Below are positions 1 to 6,256 of a stretch of DNA of 6,398 bases, piece after piece. This DNA is from an uncultured Clostridia bacterium (lineage in GTDB: Bacteria > Bacillota_A > Clostridia > TANB77 > CAG-508). The translations under genes and the position numbers were made by a program. Location: the NCBI GenBank assembly GCA_944393295.1, contig CALXZR010000112.1:1-6398 (forward strand), given 5' to 3'. Below the pieces are notes generated by a model. It was not told the DNA's origin. It made no database searches and saw nothing but the letters and a program-made list of their open reading frames with translations. Within the stretch, counting starts at the first letter, position 1. Every line of letters begins with the position of its first letter.

Positions 1-1
1 A

Positions 2-421
2 AAATATAAAAAAGATATGATAAAAAATATTGCAAAAAGTCAAGGAAGATATGAAGCAGATATTATTAGAAGTGGTATAGACAAGGAATTAAATTTAGAT
101 TTATATCAAGATAAAATGGAAGAATTAATTAAAGAAATTTTAAAACCAATTGAAGAAAAAATGAACAAGTTTTTAAAGACACAAAGAAAAATAAGTGTGA
201 AATTTTTAAGAACAATGGCTATTGGTACATACTTAAATAGTGAAGTTATGAAAAATTTATTGGGTGATGAACATTATGAGAGATTTAATAAAATGTTAAA
301 TAATGCAAGAAAAAAAGCAAATTATTATGTGAGTAGAGAATCAGAAGGAATGACTAAAATGGATTTATATGATTTTTATATTATAGGAGATGTTTATAGA
401 GAAGAGTTTAGAAAAGAGTAA
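2..421 (+). CDS. 3' part of an unrecognised helical protein
   Basis: The reading frame is open to the left edge of the window. The first ATG is at 17, but nothing resembling a Shine-Dalgarno sequence precedes it and the codons before it (from position 2) contain no stop, so the gene probably begins outside the window. From that ATG 134 residues are visible, ending in TAA. The protein is rich in Lys, Glu, Asn, Met and Tyr and looks mostly alpha-helical. Residues 28-60 have spaced hydrophobic positions (MEELIKEILKPIEEKMNKFL) that could form an amphipathic or coiled-coil helix. No signal peptide, membrane segment, Cys pair or catalytic motif is visible. I do not recognise a family. A 119-nt gap and a separate strong ribosome binding site separate it from the next gene, so it need not belong to the operon downstream. 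Confidence 0.65.
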   Translation, partial: KYKKDMIKNIAKSQGRYEADIIRSGIDKELNLDLYQDKMEELIKEILKPIEEKMNKFLKTQRKISVKFLRTMAIGTYLNSEVMKNLLGDEHYERFNKMLNNARKKANYYVSRESEGMTKMDLYDFYIIGDVYREEFRKE

Positions 422-456
422 AGATTAAATTGTATTATGAAAAATTATGTAAAATA

Positions 457-485
457 TTGTAAAAATTATAATATTATGGTAAAAT
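457..485 (+). promoter_or_regulatory. candidate promoter of the four-gene operon
   Basis: TTGTAA (457-462) lies 17 nt before TAAAAT (480-485), a plausible sigma-A-type pair about 55 nt before the radical SAM start. A TATAAT at 467-472 is an alternative -10 with a poor -35 (TTATGT, 445-450). The whole gap from 422 to 540 is almost pure A/T, so chance matches are likely. No clear terminator for the preceding gene is visible in it. Confidence 0.35.
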
Positions 486-540
486 TATATTTGTAAACAT
501 AAGAAAATAGATAAAACAATATAAATTTTGGAGGAGTATC

Positions 541-1788
541 ATGAAAATTATATTTTTTTACTATTACTATGATGATAAAATAAAAGATAAAAAAAGAGTA
601 GAATTTCCACCACTAGGTATGTTATACCTATGTTCTGCTTTGGAAAAAAGTGGATGTGATGTAGAAGTAAAATATTTCGATGAAAATACAAAAATAGCAG
701 ATATACCAAATGCTGATATATATGCTTACTCAATTTCATCTACTGCATCATATCCTACATATTTGCAATTAGCTGAGAAATTAAAAGAAAAAGCAAAATA
801 TCATATTGCAGGGAATACACAAGCAACCATATTTCCAGAACAAGTATTAAAACAGATGAATTTAGATGCTGTATTTACAGGTGAAGGAGAAGAAACTGTT
901 ACAAATTGGATAAAAAATGGTTGTCAGCAAAAAGGAATAATTAATGGAGAGAGAGTAGATATTACGAATTTACCATTTCCAGCAAGACATTTAATACCTG
1001 ATGATAAAATATATATGAATAATCGTGTTGGAGGAAAAAGCAAAAACTCTATTAGTATGATATCTTCCAGAGGATGTGTATTTGGTTGCAAGTTTTGTGC
1101 AATTCAAAATAGAGGAAAAGTAAAATTTAGAGACTTAAAAGATTTTGAAGAAGAAGTTAAATATATTTTAGAAAGATATCCAAAATGTGATGGGATTACA
1201 TTATTGGATGAAACATTTACTTTAAATACAAAACATGCAGTGGGGATTGCTAGTATTTTTAAGAAATATGGATTAGAATGGGAATGTAATTCAAGAGTAG
1301 ATACAGTAAATGATGAAATAATACAGGCATTGAAAGATAGTAATTGTCAAGAAATAAGACTAGGAATTGAAAGTGGTTCTCAAAGAATGGTAGATAACAT
1401 GAACAAAGGAATAAATCTGGAAAATGCTAAAGAAGTAATAAAAAGGTTGCATAAAAATGGTATACCTGTTAAATTATATATAATGCATGGGTATCCAGGG
1501 GAAAATATTGAATCAAGTTTAGAAACAATACAATATTTAAATGAGTTAAGAGAATATATACATAGAATTAGTTTGTATAGATTTGTACCATTGCCTGGAT
1601 CACCAGTGTTTAATGAAGGTAAACTAAATAGATTAGATTGGACAGATTACACTATATATGATAATAACAATCATTGGTGGGGAACAAAAGCTGATTTCAA
1701 CAATATGAATGTAGGATATAGAATGTTAGAAAAGTGTGTAAAATCTATTAATAATAAAGAATATGAAAAAGAATTAGGAGAGAGGTAA
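541..1788 (+). CDS. B12-binding-domain-type radical SAM protein
   Basis: This 415-residue protein has the two-domain plan of the cobalamin-binding-type radical SAM family. Residues 1-130 form a Rossmann-like N-terminal domain with family hallmarks PPLGMLYLCSALEKSG (23-38) and FTGEGEETV (112-120). The classical DxHxxG cobalamin motif is not visible, as in many members, so actual B12 binding is uncertain. Residues 170-360 form the radical SAM barrel: SSRGCVFGCKFC carries CxxxCxxC (C179, C183, C186) for the 4Fe-4S cluster that cleaves S-adenosylmethionine, followed by LLDETF (221-226), LGIESGS (274-280), MHGYPGE (315-321) and PLPGSPVF (350-357). The C-terminal tail (361-415) is short. The start is set by GGAGGAG at 530-536. 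It is the first gene of a tight operon and ends 6 nt before the HIT gene. Family members methylate, rearrange or cyclise diverse substrates; nothing here fixes the substrate. It is cytosolic and presumably oxygen-sensitive. Confidence 0.9.
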   Translation: MKIIFFYYYYDDKIKDKKRVEFPPLGMLYLCSALEKSGCDVEVKYFDENTKIADIPNADIYAYSISSTASYPTYLQLAEKLKEKAKYHIAGNTQATIFPEQVLKQMNLDAVFTGEGEETVTNWIKNGCQQKGIINGERVDITNLPFPARHLIPDDKIYMNNRVGGKSKNSISMISSRGCVFGCKFCAIQNRGKVKFRDLKDFEEEVKYILERYPKCDGITLLDETFTLNTKHAVGIASIFKKYGLEWECNSRVDTVNDEIIQALKDSNCQEIRLGIESGSQRMVDNMNKGINLENAKEVIKRLHKNGIPVKLYIMHGYPGENIESSLETIQYLNELREYIHRISLYRFVPLPGSPVFNEGKLNRLDWTDYTIYDNNNHWWGTKADFNNMNVGYRMLEKCVKSINNKEYEKELGER

Positions 1789-1794
1789 TAATAT

Positions 1795-2478
1795 ATGGAA
1801 TGTTCATTTTGTAGTGAAATAAATGGAAAAGAAGAAAATAATTTTTTTAATATATATTTAAAAGACGAATTTGAAAAAGAAGGGTTAAATAGCAGAATAG
1901 TAGCAACCACACATAAATTTGTAATAATGCCTATGGTAGGACCTTTAGTTCCGGGATATTTATTAATAGTGCCAAAGGAGCATTGCTTATCAATATCACA
2001 ATTACCGAAAAATCAAATTGAAGAATTGAAAATTATAAAAGAAGAGTTAAAAAAAGTTTTTGAACAAAATTACGGAAAATCCGTATTTTATGAACATGGA
2101 GCGTTATCTTGTTCAGCAAAAGGTGGATCTTGTTCTGATCATGCACATCTACATATTGTTGCTGTTGATACAGATGTAAAAGATAAATTTCATAAATATG
2201 GATATGAATTAAGAAGTTTAAAAGATTATAATGAAATATTAAATCAAAAAACTCGAAATATACCATATTTATATTATGAGAATCAAAATGGAGAAATGTT
2301 TTTAGCAGATGCACCAGTAGTGGAATCACAATTTATTAGAAAATTAATTGCAAAAGACATAAATGCATTAGATAGGGCTTTATGGAATGAAAATATTAGA
2401 AAAGACTGGATGATAGAAATAATTAAGAAATTAAGACCACATTTCGAAAAGATGAAAGGAACATCAATATGGGAATAA
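1795..2478 (+). CDS. HIT-family (histidine triad) nucleotide-binding protein
   Basis: This 227-residue protein carries the histidine triad HAHLHIV (H116, H118, H120), the active-site motif of HIT nucleotide hydrolases and transferases; the middle His normally attacks the alpha-phosphate of a nucleotide. Other family marks are the N-terminal CSFC pair (C3, C6), PGYLLIVPKEH (53-63) and FYEHGA (98-103), a motif of the HIT subgroup with a Cys-rich GGSCSDHAHLH region. At 227 residues it is longer than minimal HIT proteins (about 110-150); the extra C-terminal part (about 135-227) is a charged, helical extension without a motif I recognise. The start ATG follows AGAGG (1781-1785) with 9-nt spacing. 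The gene starts 6 nt after the radical SAM stop, and its end overlaps the next gene start by 10 nt, implying cotranscription. The family assignment is firm; the substrate is unknown, though nucleotidyl or adenylyl chemistry on a product of neighbouring enzymes is a reasonable guess. Confidence 0.92.
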   Translation: MECSFCSEINGKEENNFFNIYLKDEFEKEGLNSRIVATTHKFVIMPMVGPLVPGYLLIVPKEHCLSISQLPKNQIEELKIIKEELKKVFEQNYGKSVFYEHGALSCSAKGGSCSDHAHLHIVAVDTDVKDKFHKYGYELRSLKDYNEILNQKTRNIPYLYYENQNGEMFLADAPVVESQFIRKLIAKDINALDRALWNENIRKDWMIEIIKKLRPHFEKMKGTSIWE

Positions 2479-2612
2479 AACAATTTTTAGGAATAAAATG
2501 GATGGATGAAAAACCAAAAATATTATTGTATGATAATGTAACACATTCTATGCAATATGAAGATTGCGAACGGAATTATAGAAGTGAAAAAGACAATGGA
2601 AAAACATTGTAA
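2469..2612 (+). pseudogene. displaced N-terminal segment of the DUF2797 protein
   Basis: An ATG at 2469 opens a 47-codon frame ending at TAA 2610-2612. It follows AAAGGA (2455-2460) with 8-nt spacing, a proper ribosome binding site, and overlaps the end of the HIT gene by 10 nt in the usual operon manner. Its product begins MGIKQFLGIKWMDEKPKILL, which resembles the typical beginning of DUF2797 proteins (a G-x-x-W followed by a Pro-x-Leu/Ile strand). That beginning is missing from the large ORF starting at 2557. Removing one A from the AA at 2574-2575 joins the frames as YEDCER-IIEVKKTMEKHCKGYY and gives an uninterrupted 315-residue protein. I therefore read this not as a separate small gene but as the true start of the next gene, separated by a one-base frameshift (mutation, sequencing error or +1 recoding). 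Confidence 0.75.
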
Positions 2613-3417
2613 AGGATACTATGATTTAATAAAGAAAGAAATTGTAGCATGTCAATCTTTTACTAATTTGACAGATAGTGGATATAGTCAATGCAAGGAA
2701 TGCCAAGAAAAATCCGGATTTGATTTGTGCTTGGGGTGTAATGGTAGCACATGCCAAACTAATAGTGGTAAAGCAAGAGATTTTTGTCATGAAGGACATC
2801 ATGTTTATCTTGCTTATTTTGCAAATGATAAATTAAAGGTTGGAACAGCAGCAAGTTATAGAAGATATGAGAGAATATTAGAACAAGGAGCATTGTATTC
2901 TATATTTTTGGCTCAGACTCCAAATGGTAGAATGGCAAGACAAATAGAAAGTCAAATATCTAAATTAGGGATAGCATCTAGAGTAAATTCTTCCTATAAA
3001 ATGAATAATTTTATAATAGATAGAGAACAAGAAGAAATTGATAGAATGCTTATGCAAAAATACGAATCTATTTTACGAAGTATTGATGAGAGATGTAAAA
3101 AATATTTTATAAAGCCAGAATATAATAATTTTACAAATATTTCGAATAAAGTTAGACAAAATTTATTAGAAGAAAGCAGACAATTAAATCTTTTTGGAGA
3201 AATGGATGCTCCTGTTCATAAAGAATATGAAAGGATACCAAAACCTGAATATATTTTAGGAGAAATACAGGCAACGGTTGGAAGTTTGATATTATTAAAA
3301 AGTGGTGGTAGATATTCAGTAGTAAACATGAAAAGTTTAGAAGGCTGGTTGGTTGATTTTAAAAAAAGAGAAATAGGAGAGAAGGATAATGAGGTCTTTG
3401 ATAAAGGCGGAAGATAG
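2557..3417 (+). CDS. DUF2797-type cysteine-rich protein (main ORF)
   Basis: From its first ATG this frame encodes 286 residues, but that ATG has no ribosome binding site and the true start is probably at 2469 in another frame. Near the N-terminus lie eight Cys (C18, C32, C46, C49, C58, C61, C66, C77), including CKEC and CLGC pairs, likely a zinc-binding region. Then comes the DUF2797 signature: HHVYLAYF (81-88), KVGTA (94-98), RR (102-103), LEQGA (108-112), then PNGRMARQIES (122-132). The order VYLAYF, KVG, Arg, Glu resembles the layout of GIY-YIG nuclease-like folds; this is my inference, not an established function. Residues 155-286 form a helical region with basic patches and a final beta-rich part. 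The family has no agreed biochemical role. The 3' end overlaps the next gene by 29 nt, so the frames are translationally close. Family call is good; function unknown. Confidence 0.78.
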   Translation: MKIANGIIEVKKTMEKHCKGYYDLIKKEIVACQSFTNLTDSGYSQCKECQEKSGFDLCLGCNGSTCQTNSGKARDFCHEGHHVYLAYFANDKLKVGTAASYRRYERILEQGALYSIFLAQTPNGRMARQIESQISKLGIASRVNSSYKMNNFIIDREQEEIDRMLMQKYESILRSIDERCKKYFIKPEYNNFTNISNKVRQNLLEESRQLNLFGEMDAPVHKEYERIPKPEYILGEIQATVGSLILLKSGGRYSVVNMKSLEGWLVDFKKREIGEKDNEVFDKGGR

Positions 3418-4243
3418 AGAAATTATATCTAAATACGGAAAATTAAAAGGTTGGGATATTTGCAATAGTTTGGGATTACAATCCTTTGGAGATGTATATA
3501 TTTTAAGAGATTATATAGATACTAATAATCCAAAAATAAGAGAAATATTCGGTGAGGAACCTCTTTTATGTAGAACGGATGCTCCAATTGGGCAGGGATA
3601 TAAAATGATACGAGGAAGAGATGTTAAACTAGATGATATAAATAATTACTTAAAAGAAGTAAAAGAATGTACTGAAGATGGTGTAATCCTAATGTCTAAA
3701 CATCCATCAACTATGCTAACAGGACATTATACTCCAAGATATAGAACTAATGGTGCTATTATGGTAGTATTTGAAAAAGGAGATAGAATTTTAATTGATT
3801 ATGTCGGCCCTGGATTTGATGTTGGAGATATTACACGAGGAAAAACAGTACATACAGCAATTCAAATACCTTGGGATTCCATTTATGAAAAGCCTATACA
3901 TAATTATAAAGATGCAAAAATGGTATGGAATGGATTATTTCAGATAAATGATGAGCAATATAGAGTGTCTAGAAATAACAGAATAAATGAATTAGTTTCC
4001 AATTTAAAAGAACAAGGAGTTCAAGAAATAGTTAATAGTATACCAGAAGAAACACCACATTTAGATTATAAGTTGTTTAAAAAATTATATGATGAGTGTA
4101 TAGATAAAGTTATTTATGGGAACATTCAAATGCCAAGAAAACCCTTTGGTATAATGATGAATATATATGAGGAAAAATTCTGTGTATTTGAAGTATGGAA
4201 TATAGAAAGGTCAATAAGTAAAGAGATAGAACTAGATAGATAA
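3389..4243 (+). CDS. unrecognised 284-residue protein, last gene of the operon
   Basis: The start ATG lies inside the end of the DUF2797 ORF, after AGGAG (3375-3379, 9-nt spacing) and GAAGGA (3381-3386). The 284-residue soluble protein has no signal peptide or membrane segment. The central part looks conserved and enzyme-like: LLCRTDAPIGQGY (59-71), the Arg-Tyr-Arg cluster at 117-119, NGAIMVVFEKGDRILIDYVG (121-140), and a Gly/Asp-rich turn PGFDVGDITRGK (141-152), then HTAIQIPW (155-162). An R-T-D near a Gly-rich turn, followed by a strand with an acidic end, faintly recalls ATP-grasp or other nucleotide-binding enzymes, but I cannot support that assignment. The C-terminal section (175-284) is mixed helix and strand and ends FCVFEVWNIERS. 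Context is the best clue: it is cotranscribed with the radical SAM, HIT and DUF2797 genes. The stop codon sits in the loop of the operon terminator. Confidence 0.85.
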   Translation: MRSLIKAEDREIISKYGKLKGWDICNSLGLQSFGDVYILRDYIDTNNPKIREIFGEEPLLCRTDAPIGQGYKMIRGRDVKLDDINNYLKEVKECTEDGVILMSKHPSTMLTGHYTPRYRTNGAIMVVFEKGDRILIDYVGPGFDVGDITRGKTVHTAIQIPWDSIYEKPIHNYKDAKMVWNGLFQINDEQYRVSRNNRINELVSNLKEQGVQEIVNSIPEETPHLDYKLFKKLYDECIDKVIYGNIQMPRKPFGIMMNIYEEKFCVFEVWNIERSISKEIELDR

Positions 4244-4261
4244 CTACCTAGTTCTATTTTT
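4226..4261 (+). terminator. Rho-independent terminator of the operon
   Basis: ATAGAACTAG (4226-4235) and CTAGTTCTAT (4248-4257) form a perfect 10-bp stem with a 12-nt loop, followed by TTTTT (4257-4261). The left arm lies in the last codons of the 284-residue gene and its stop codon is in the loop. The convergent Nudix gene stops at 4260, so the hairpin could also slow minus-strand transcription, although the T-run there is weaker (ATCTCTTT). Confidence 0.85.
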
Positions 4262-4664
4262 ATAGCCAATTGTTATCAGATAAAACTTGCTTTGTAATAC
4301 TACTTAATTTTCCTAGTTTATCCAATTCTTGAATTTCTTCTTTACTATAAAATTTAGCATTTGTTAAATCACTTGCAGAATGAATGGAGTTTTTATCATA
4401 ATCTGCTGACCAATATATTATGATTCGATGTTCATCAGGTTTATTAATAATTTCATAAGTTTTTAATTGTTTGATATTTGTAATTTCTAAACCGGTTTCT
4501 TCCATAATTTCTCTTTTTACTGTATCTATCATATTTTCAAATAATTCTACTCTTCCACCAGGAGTTATTATTAATCCTTTATTTGGTTCTTTGTTTCTAA
4601 TTCCTAATAATAATTTATTATTTGATTTTATTAAAACAGAACAACCTACTCTTATATTATTCAA
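4260..4664 (-). CDS. Nudix hydrolase
   Basis: The 134-residue protein contains a complete Nudix box, GX5EX7REUXEEXGU: G37, E43, R51, E52, E55, E56, G58 (GRVELFENMIDTVKREIMEE then TG). These residues bind Mg2+ and the diphosphate of nucleoside-diphosphate-linked substrates. The preceding strand CSVLIKSNNKLLLGIR and the TPGG before the box are typical of small MutT-like members that sanitise or hydrolyse (d)NTPs or nucleotide derivatives; substrate is not predictable. I chose a TTG start at 4664 because GGGAGG (4677-4672) lies 7 nt upstream. The upstream in-frame candidates ATG (4679) and TTG (4685) would put that ribosome binding site inside the gene, and 4685 overlaps the predicted -10 box. 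It is single, convergent with the operon and divergent from the cysteine desulfurase gene. Confidence 0.9.
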   Translation of the reverse strand: MNNIRVGCSVLIKSNNKLLLGIRNKEPNKGLIITPGGRVELFENMIDTVKREIMEETGLEITNIKQLKTYEIINKPDEHRIIIYWSADYDKNSIHSASDLTNAKFYSKEEIQELDKLGKLSSITKQVLSDNNWL

Positions 4665-4685
4665 AATATCGCCTCCCATATACAA

Positions 4686-4714
4686 AGAATATAATAAGAG
4701 TTAAATTTTGTCAA
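4686..4714 (-). promoter_or_regulatory. promoter of the Nudix gene
   Basis: On the minus strand TTGACA (4714-4709) is followed after exactly 17 nt by TATTCT (4691-4686). Transcription would start near 4679, just before the GGGAGG ribosome binding site (4677-4672), giving a leader of about 15 nt. This supports the TTG start at 4664. Confidence 0.65.
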
Positions 4715-4718
4715 TATA

Positions 4719-4747
4719 TTTAAAATATAAATCTTGTATGTTATAAT
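4719..4747 (+). promoter_or_regulatory. promoter of the cysteine desulfurase gene
   Basis: An extended -10 element, TG-T-TATAAT (TG at 4739-4740, TATAAT 4742-4747), is preceded at 17 nt by a weak -35, TTTAAA (4719-4724). A start near 4754 would give a leader of about 17 nt before ATG 4771. It runs divergently from the Nudix promoter within the same 106-nt gap. Confidence 0.6.
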
Positions 4748-4753
4748 ACAAGA
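4732..4753. promoter_or_regulatory. inverted repeat over the -10 box, possible operator
   Basis: TCTTGTAT (4732-4739) and ATACAAGA (4746-4753) are perfect 8-bp inverted arms separated by 6 nt (GTTATA). The -10 element lies in the spacer and right arm, so a dimeric protein bound here would block RNA polymerase. There is no T-run, and it lies before the expected transcript start, so it is a DNA site rather than a terminator. Rrf2-type iron-sulfur or cysteine regulators often control such genes, but I cannot match this site to any regulator. Confidence 0.5.
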
Positions 4754-4770
4754 AGAAAGAAGTGATAATA

Positions 4771-5925
4771 ATGGAAGTATATTTAGATAATGCAGCAACC
4801 ACAAAAATGGATAATAGAGTCTTTGAAGAAATGATTCCATATTTAAAAGAAAATTATGGAAATCCTTCATCAGCCTATAAAATAGGTAGGGATAATAAAA
4901 GAACAATTGAGGAAGCAAGAAGAAAAGTTGCTTTATATTTAAATGCAAATCCAAATGAGATATATTTTACAAGCGGAGGAAGTGAATCTGATAATATGGC
5001 TTTAAAGGGAATCGCATTAGGAAATGCTGAAAAGGGAAAACATATTATTACAAGCACCATAGAACATCCAGCAATTTTAGATACTTGTAAAGAATTGGAA
5101 AGAGAAGGGTTCGAAGTCTCATATGTTAAAGTAAACAAAAATGGAATTGTGGATTTAAATGATTTGAAAGAAAAAATAAGAAAAGATACAATTTTAATAT
5201 CAATAATGTTTGCAAATAATGAAATAGGAACGATTCAACCAGTAAATGAGATAAGCAAAATTGCAACTAAGAATAATATTTTATTTCATACAGACAGTGT
5301 ACAAGCAATAGGTAATATAAAAATAGATGTTAAAAACATGAATATAGATTCACTTTCTTTATCAGCACATAAATTTTATGGACCAAAGGGGATAGGGGTA
5401 CTTTATTTAAGGGATGGAATAAAATTTAGAAAATATTTAAACGGTGGACATCAAGAAAGAAATAGGAGAGCTGGAACAGAAAATGTTGCTGGTATAGTTG
5501 GATTAGCTAAAGCAATGTCTTTAGTCTATGAAAATTCAGAAGAAAATAATAAAAAAACAATTGAATTAAGGAATTATTTTATAAATAAAATCCAAAAAGA
5601 TATACAAGGAATAAAAATAAATGGGGATTTAATAAATAGAATACCAGGAAATATAAGTGTTTCTTTTGATTTTATAGAAGCGGATAATATATTACAAGAA
5701 TTAGATAAAAGAGGTATATATGTATCGACAGGAAGTGCATGTACTACAGGAAGTTTAGAATCTTCTCATGTATTAAAAGCAATAGGGTTATCAGACACTA
5801 TTGCACATAGTACTATAAGAATTAGTATAGGAAAATATAATAATAAAGAAGAAATTGATTATACTATAAAATGTCTAGTTGAAATTGTTAATAATTTGAG
5901 AAAATTATCTCCATTGTATAATTAA
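4771..5925 (+). CDS. nifS: cysteine desulfurase, NifS/IscS type (class V aminotransferase)
   Basis: The 384-residue, full-length PLP enzyme removes sulfur from L-cysteine to give alanine and an enzyme-bound persulfide for Fe-S clusters or tRNA thiolation. Visible residues: YLDNAATT at the N-terminus, SGGSESDNMA (68-77), H99 in TIEHP stacking on PLP, D175 and Q178 in HTDSVQ, PLP lysine K201 in SAHKFYGPKG, NRRAGTENVAG (231-241) and catalytic C324 in STGSACTTGSLESSHVL (319-335). Numbering closely matches classical group I NifS/IscS enzymes. I chose ATG 4771 because MEVYLDNAATT is the normal family start; an upstream in-frame GTG (4762) falls in the purine-rich ribosome binding site (AGAAAGAAG, 4754-4762). 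No scaffold gene (iscU/nifU) or tRNA sulfurtransferase (thiI, mnmA) is in the window. It could be nifS or iscS by name, and its partner is unknown. A palindrome at its promoter suggests repression. Confidence 0.93.
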   Translation: MEVYLDNAATTKMDNRVFEEMIPYLKENYGNPSSAYKIGRDNKRTIEEARRKVALYLNANPNEIYFTSGGSESDNMALKGIALGNAEKGKHIITSTIEHPAILDTCKELEREGFEVSYVKVNKNGIVDLNDLKEKIRKDTILISIMFANNEIGTIQPVNEISKIATKNNILFHTDSVQAIGNIKIDVKNMNIDSLSLSAHKFYGPKGIGVLYLRDGIKFRKYLNGGHQERNRRAGTENVAGIVGLAKAMSLVYENSEENNKKTIELRNYFINKIQKDIQGIKINGDLINRIPGNISVSFDFIEADNILQELDKRGIYVSTGSACTTGSLESSHVLKAIGLSDTIAHSTIRISIGKYNNKEEIDYTIKCLVEIVNNLRKLSPLYN

Positions 5926-5980
5926 CAATATTTTGTTTAATATGCATTGGTTAGGGAAGTAAAAAAATCTAATGAAAATA

Positions 5981-6009
5981 TTGACAAAATGTAAAAAAAT
6001 GTATATAAT
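5981..6009 (+). promoter_or_regulatory. consensus sigma-A promoter
   Basis: TTGACA (5981-5986), a 17-nt spacer and TATAAT (6004-6009) match the housekeeping consensus at all twelve positions and at optimal spacing. Transcription should begin near 6016. No gene starts until 6352, so the promoter must serve either a small RNA or an unusually long leader. Confidence 0.85.
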
Positions 6010-6065
6010 GTCACTATAAAGTAGAAAATAAAAATTTTCTACAGATTTCTTATATAAAAAATTTG

Positions 6066-6241
6066 TTAGCAAAAAGTTGCAAAGTACAATGTTTATCAAA
6101 TATTGTATAGTGTAGTTATGCAATAAAAGTGTTATCAAAAAGTCAACTAATACAGTATTAAAAATAGTGTATTAGACATTTATGTAAGAAAAGTGTGATA
6201 CAAAAATTAACCAATATAAAATATGGAGTTTAGCAAAAAGT
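6066..6241 (+). repeat. three copies of TTAKCAAAAAGT in the leader
   Basis: TTAGCAAAAAGT occurs at 6066-6077 and 6230-6241, and TTATCAAAAAGT at 6132-6143. Copies 1 and 3 are identical. Each sits at or in a small hairpin loop; in the third, AAAAAGT is the whole loop of the first terminator. The A-rich composition makes partial chance matches easy, but three 11-12 of 12 matches in 176 nt is noteworthy. Confidence 0.55.
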
Positions 6242-6256
6242 GCTAGACTCTTTTTT
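6226..6256 (+). terminator. Rho-independent terminator 1 of the leader/small RNA
   Basis: GAGTTTAGC (6226-6234) pairs with GCTAGACTC (6242-6250) as a 9-bp stem with one G-U pair and a 7-nt loop AAAAAGT, followed directly by TTTTTT (6251-6256). An outer perfect 7-bp pair, AACCAAT (6209-6215) with ATTGGTT (6258-6264), can enclose the whole terminator. Confidence 0.88.

Noticed and set aside
2469..2612. Independent small 47-residue protein
   Set aside because: It begins like a DUF2797 protein and continues directly into the downstream frame after removal of one base, so a broken N-terminus is the simpler reading.
5922..5942. Terminator after nifS (ATTAACAA ... TTGTTTAAT)
   Set aside because: The stem is A/T-only with a bulge and no T-run follows, so it is unlikely to stop transcription efficiently.
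548..6138. Several minus-strand or out-of-frame ORFs of 63-98 codons (for example 548-739, 1671-1910, 2033-2329, 2283-2483, 4661-4954, 4875-5138, 5905-6138 on the minus strand and 4471-4704 on the plus strand)
   Set aside because: They lie opposite or across well-supported genes or the promoter region, have Phe/Leu/Tyr/Ile-rich products typical of antisense AT-rich sequence, and lack ribosome binding sites and recognisable motifs.
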